The notes under the pieces: generated by a model
The model's database searches: none
What the model saw: only the letters and a program-made list of their open reading frames with translations
Told to the model about the DNA's origin: nothing
NCBI RefSeq assembly: GCF_905147045.1
Contig: NC_065918.1
Location: forward strand, 9,176,001-9,240,000
Direction: 5' to 3'
Origin: Nymphalis io
Lineage: Eukaryota; Arthropoda; Insecta; Lepidoptera; Nymphalidae
Length of the DNA stretch: 64,000 bases
Part shown: positions 60,601-64,000 of the stretch, piece after piece
Layout: every line of letters begins with the position of its first letter
Position numbering within the stretch: position 1 is the first letter of the stretch
Translations under genes and position numbers: made by a program

Positions 60601-61789
60601 TTGTTAAATTCATTAATTCGCAGTCATAAATAGCTGATTACTTGAAAATAAATCACGCTGATTCGTTATGAAATACTTACACGTGTATTTATATATGTAC
60701 ATATAATCGTGTGTATAAGTAGGTTCGTTTGCAAATGTTCGTTTTAGTACTTTTGTCGTTGGATTTCTTTTTTTATATTAATTATTTTTATAAATAAAAT
60801 GTTCATCTTAACATTTACCTTTCTATATATGTATAAACTTACGACAAATTAAACGTGTTTGCGATTTTGTAAATCAAGTGCTTTTTCGATTACAATTTGT
60901 CGATTCAAAGTTGTTAACTTGCATAAAATGATGTTTGAATAAAACTTCTTAGATTCATAAATAAAATATGTAATACGTTCAATACCGACGTGTTATACAA
61001 ATGTAATTGTATTTCACGAAACGAATATGTTTTCGGTAGCAATCTTCAGTAACAATTACTATCTCCCTCATATGAGAATATAAAAAATATAAGAGTACAC
61101 AATCGACAACACAACATCGAACAACGCATAAAATTACCTCATTTTTATAGCGGAGCGGGTATATTTCTTACACATTACAGCCCGCTACCCCACGCCAATG
61201 TACTCCCAAAGGAGATAACCCTCGCCCAGCTACTGACATATGAAGACTGAAAGATTTTCCAAGGTGTATGGAGCATAGAGAAATGCATTTACTTTTATTA
61301 TTATTATTTATGCCAAAAGAGGCGTGGAGTGTACCAATTTGGCAACAATTTTACGAGTGCGATTTAGTTTTATAGTCTACGAATTCGATTCAAATGATTG
61401 GAATAGACCTTGAGCTCCCCTCGTCAATACCGGTGTATGAATTTCAAATATATCATATTAAAATTTCTGCTTTTATTATTTTATATTTTATATTATTTTG
61501 AATTCTCGTTTATGTAAGCTATTATATAGTGGTTTTCAAATATGTACATGTTAGAATGTCTCTAATATTATTTTTGAAAACAAGGTGGCGAAGACAACGA
61601 TTCTACCTGATGAGGTCTTGCGTTGTGCGGAGGGGGACCACCGACACCGTGGTGGTAGACCATGTCGTGCTTGAGCTGTGGCAGCGGAGGTCCGGGCTGG
61701 GGTCCTGATTGATGTTTACCGATGTCCACGGCGGCCAAGGCCTCCGCTCTACTCAGCAAACCATCATTGAGGCCTCCAAATATATCACC
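54603..61789 (-). CDS. acj6: POU class IV homeodomain transcription factor, last two exons
   Basis: Nuclear DNA-binding protein of the Brn3/unc-86/acj6 class; the fly homologue specifies odorant-receptor choice and neuronal wiring. Two exons: 61789-61607 (61 codons, phase 0 both sides) and 55310-54603 (235 codons plus stop TGA). The first carries the class-defining box GDIFGGLNDGLLSRAEALAA, then a Gly/Pro/His-rich stretch. The second opens MGHHGMEGLDMLDP after a GCAG acceptor, has a His-rich linker, then the POU-specific domain (about residues 77-154 of the exon: RELEAFAERFKQRRIKLGVT to LQAWLEEAEAQAK). A short linker leads to the homeodomain (about 172-231), whose recognition helix reads VRVWFCNQRQKQKR with the POU-typical cysteine. 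The protein ends RMKFAAQH. Upstream exons lie beyond 64000 or were not found. Apparently intact. Confidence 0.95.
55537..55563. repeat. Perfect inverted repeat, 11-bp arms, 5-base spacer
   Basis: TTTGCACTCAT, spacer TCTTT, ATGAGTGCAAA. It lies within the acj6 intron, about 230 bases upstream of the terminal exon. Confidence 0.92.
55900..56085. other. GC-elevated patch in acj6 intron
   Basis: Embedded in AT-rich DNA, this patch includes 'ggtggcgcagtaggtgcagc' and 'acgaggtcccgggggaccgg'. It has an open frame on both strands, but no domain and no convincing splice borders. It could be a regulatory element, an alternative exon or an old insertion. Confidence 0.35.
57692..57723. repeat. Imperfect inverted repeat in acj6 intron
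   Basis: AATGACCACTG, spacer ATTGGAG, CAGTGATCATT: 10 of 11 pairs match. Confidence 0.75.
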
Positions 61790-64000
61790 CTGATGATTGA
61801 AATGTCACATTAATAGTTGATTAATATTATAATTCAATATAGTTTGCCAAACTTTTAAGATAAAACACATTGCCTTTTGCAAATAGGTAAGGCATAGTAT
61901 CAATAAAGAACTAAGTATTTTGTGGGTACAAGACTATTATAAGTAAAACTTATCATTTTATTAATATCTACGTTTACATATTTGCTATCTTATTTAAATA
62001 ACTAAGCATGCATACTTATGTCCATACCATGCGAACTATAGTTCAAATGCTAAATTTACATAAGTAAATAATTTATTACAGGGATAAGAATAGAGATTAA
62101 ACAAAATTATTAAGCAACTCTAAAGTAGCTAGTTCAAAAGGGCAACACTAATTCGCGAGACGTAATACGTTGGCCACATCAAATAGTCATGGCGGCTCAA
62201 CCGACGGCCCGCGGACAGGGGTTTTTCCCGGATTACTTTAAATTATTTATGAGTGACTCTGACCTCGTGTTCCTTGGTAGCTCGTTACCCGGTTCCATGC
62301 CTTCTTCTTGGTTTCCCGACAGATGCCTCGCGCGCGAACCGACTTTCAAATAGGCAGTTTATAGAACCAGGGACTACTTTTAAAGTGATAGTTTCTCTTT
62401 TCGATTTACCGGTGGTACACACGTTTTCTGGTTTTATTTCTGCGTCCCCTTTTAAAGACGGGGCTTGCAACTGAATTGTTGATTTGGATTGACTTGTTTT
62501 TTGCAGACGAAATGAAATTCAAGTTAAACACAACCTGTCTATGTAAAACGTGCCTTGAATATTAGTTGTATTTTGATTCATTATGGAATAGCATTACTTT
62601 ATTATAATTTCGAGTAGTTTTTTCATATGATTAAGATAAGCAACTTGATTACTTATAATGTTATCAAATTTAATAGTCTTAATGTCTCATGTTATTAGTA
62701 TATAGATAATGTTTTAGAATATGTAAGTAGTTGAGAACTTTTTCATTTATTTGAAAACTCCACTTCAATGCGAGTTAAAATTTATCACTCTTACTAATCA
62801 TATAACAAAAAACATGATAATCGACCGTGGGAACAAAAGTTTGTCCCTACGCCCTATACGAATCATTAGCATCAAGTTACATAAGTGATTCTACATTCAG
62901 CCCCCGTCTAATTGTAATTGCTAAACAAATTGACCCCGCTTCTATGTGAAATATGTAATAATTTGCGCTAAAGTGCCTTCGGAGTAAAATCGGGACCGTT
63001 TGAACTTAGAATGAATGGCTTATGTATTTTAATTTAAAATATAGATCTTAGTAATTTTGGTAAGATATTTGGATTAGAGGTTCGTAGCAAAAGATATTTA
63101 TAATATTATGAAATAATATTGCGTCATATTAAGTCTTGTGAAAATGTTAAGACAACAATTTTATAGGAATATCTAACAATTTAAAATATTTTTAAACACT
63201 TATAATTAATTTACTTTTGTAATAATAAATATTTTACAGATTTTTGTTGAAAATGCGTATAAAAATCATCTAAAATATTGCGATGTGTCGATTCTTTCGC
63301 ACGAAAATGATATAACAATAATAACATATACAATTATGAGAAATCATTAAACGACTTTACATAACGTAACAAAGTGACTGTGGAATGTTCTACTCAGGCC
63401 GTATAGCGTAAACATAAACTAGAAACAAAGGTATGCCCAATCCCTTAAGCACTGAAATAAACCATTACTATTATTACTCATCAACGTTCTCATTTCAGGG
63501 TTAACTGGCGACATCTTCTGATCCCCAGATACATCTGTGCCGCGTAATGGCAATATCAAGTGTCATAGAGAACTAAAAGCGGGAGAGGGCTTTTGCTATT
63601 ACTATAGGATGTACGTTTGCATATGCATTATATAAAGCGTGCTGGTAATTGAATTAAAATATTTTATTACTTATGTGGTTATTCAAAGTTAGAATATTTT
63701 TATTTTTTGTATTGTATATTTCGATATAACAAAACGTTTAACTGCAAAAGTATTTGAATAAATTTATTCTATTTTCATTATTATACAGCAAATTCATCGA
63801 TGCTATAAAATTTTATTAAAATGCTAGTATGCCAGTACTAAGCGGCTTATGAGAAATTAATATGTAACCTTTAACACAGTAATGAAATGGAAACGCCAAA
63901 TAAAAAATGGATCAGACTCGGATATCAACTGAAAATGTATAAATTAAAAACATTGAAAACAAAATACAGCTTTCAATTACGAGCCAATTATTTATTAATA
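61790..64000 (-). other. Upstream acj6 intron or 5' region
   Basis: The acceptor TCATCAG at 61790 shows that a further acj6 exon lies upstream, but none was recognised up to the window edge. A GC-elevated patch at 62170-62480 (including 'cgacggcccgcggacagggg') has no clear coding content; the rest is AT-rich. Confidence 0.5.

Larger units (their letters stand above)
55311..61606 (-). other. acj6 intron, 6.3 kb
   Basis: Phase-0 intron with GT at 61606-61605 and AG at 55312-55311. No mobile element is recognisable in it, in contrast to the intergenic DNA, which may reflect regulatory constraint. It contains a GC-elevated patch at 55900-56080, a perfect 11-bp-arm inverted repeat at 55537-55563 and an imperfect one near 57694-57721. 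The remainder is AT-rich and unassigned. Confidence 0.65.

Noticed and set aside
62253..62474. Overlapping frames on both strands in a GC-elevated patch
   Set aside because: No POU or other domain, no matching splice borders to the acj6 exon; reported only as a patch of interest.

Overview
The window is AT-rich insect nuclear DNA, almost certainly from a lepidopteran and probably a butterfly. Short introns with GT-AG borders interrupt recognisable animal genes. The spaces between genes hold several short retroelement families that I recognise as typical of Lepidoptera. No rRNA, functional tRNA, CRISPR array or prokaryotic feature was seen. All gene models here were assembled by hand from splice sites, reading phase and family knowledge.

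Three protein genes are clear. (1) Positions 1-8998, minus strand: ten exons of a transmembrane channel-like (TMC) gene. It is missing its first coding exon(s) upstream and its 3' part beyond the window start. (2) Positions 19050-32530, plus strand: a complete laminin gamma-chain gene (LanB2 type). Its 29 coding exons keep phase throughout and give about 1636 residues: signal peptide, LN domain, LE repeats, L4 domain, LE repeats, coiled coil and C-terminal cysteine tail. (3) Positions 54603-61789, minus strand: the last two exons of a POU class IV transcription factor (acj6/Brn3 type), separated by a 6.3 kb intron, with the 5' part outside the window.

Tmc and LanB2 are divergently transcribed, about 10 kb apart. 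LanB2 and acj6 converge on a 22 kb stretch without a recognisable host gene. The three genes have unrelated jobs (mechanosensory channel complex, basement membrane, neuronal identity), and nothing suggests they form a functional unit.

The intergenic and intronic DNA is rich in decayed mobile elements. They include a mariner/Tc1-type transposon with matching 27-bp termini and a TA duplication (13261-14504), an RTE-type LINE relic split by a hAT element with a recognisable 8-bp target duplication (50519-51862), LINE endonuclease and reverse-transcriptase relics near 15.0, 36.5 and 43.6 kb, a GC-rich terminal-inverted-repeat element (9877-10242), and three SINE-like families with many diverged copies.

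The points most worth a second look are: a possible alternative C-terminus of acj6 (readthrough of a TGA-C stop or a 60-nt intron); a very long Ser/Thr/acidic segment in Tmc; the nested hAT/RTE insertion; two clean hairpins (35773-35822 and 55537-55563); and a possible small spliced gene inside a Tmc intron. I saw no clear evidence of an undescribed multi-gene system.
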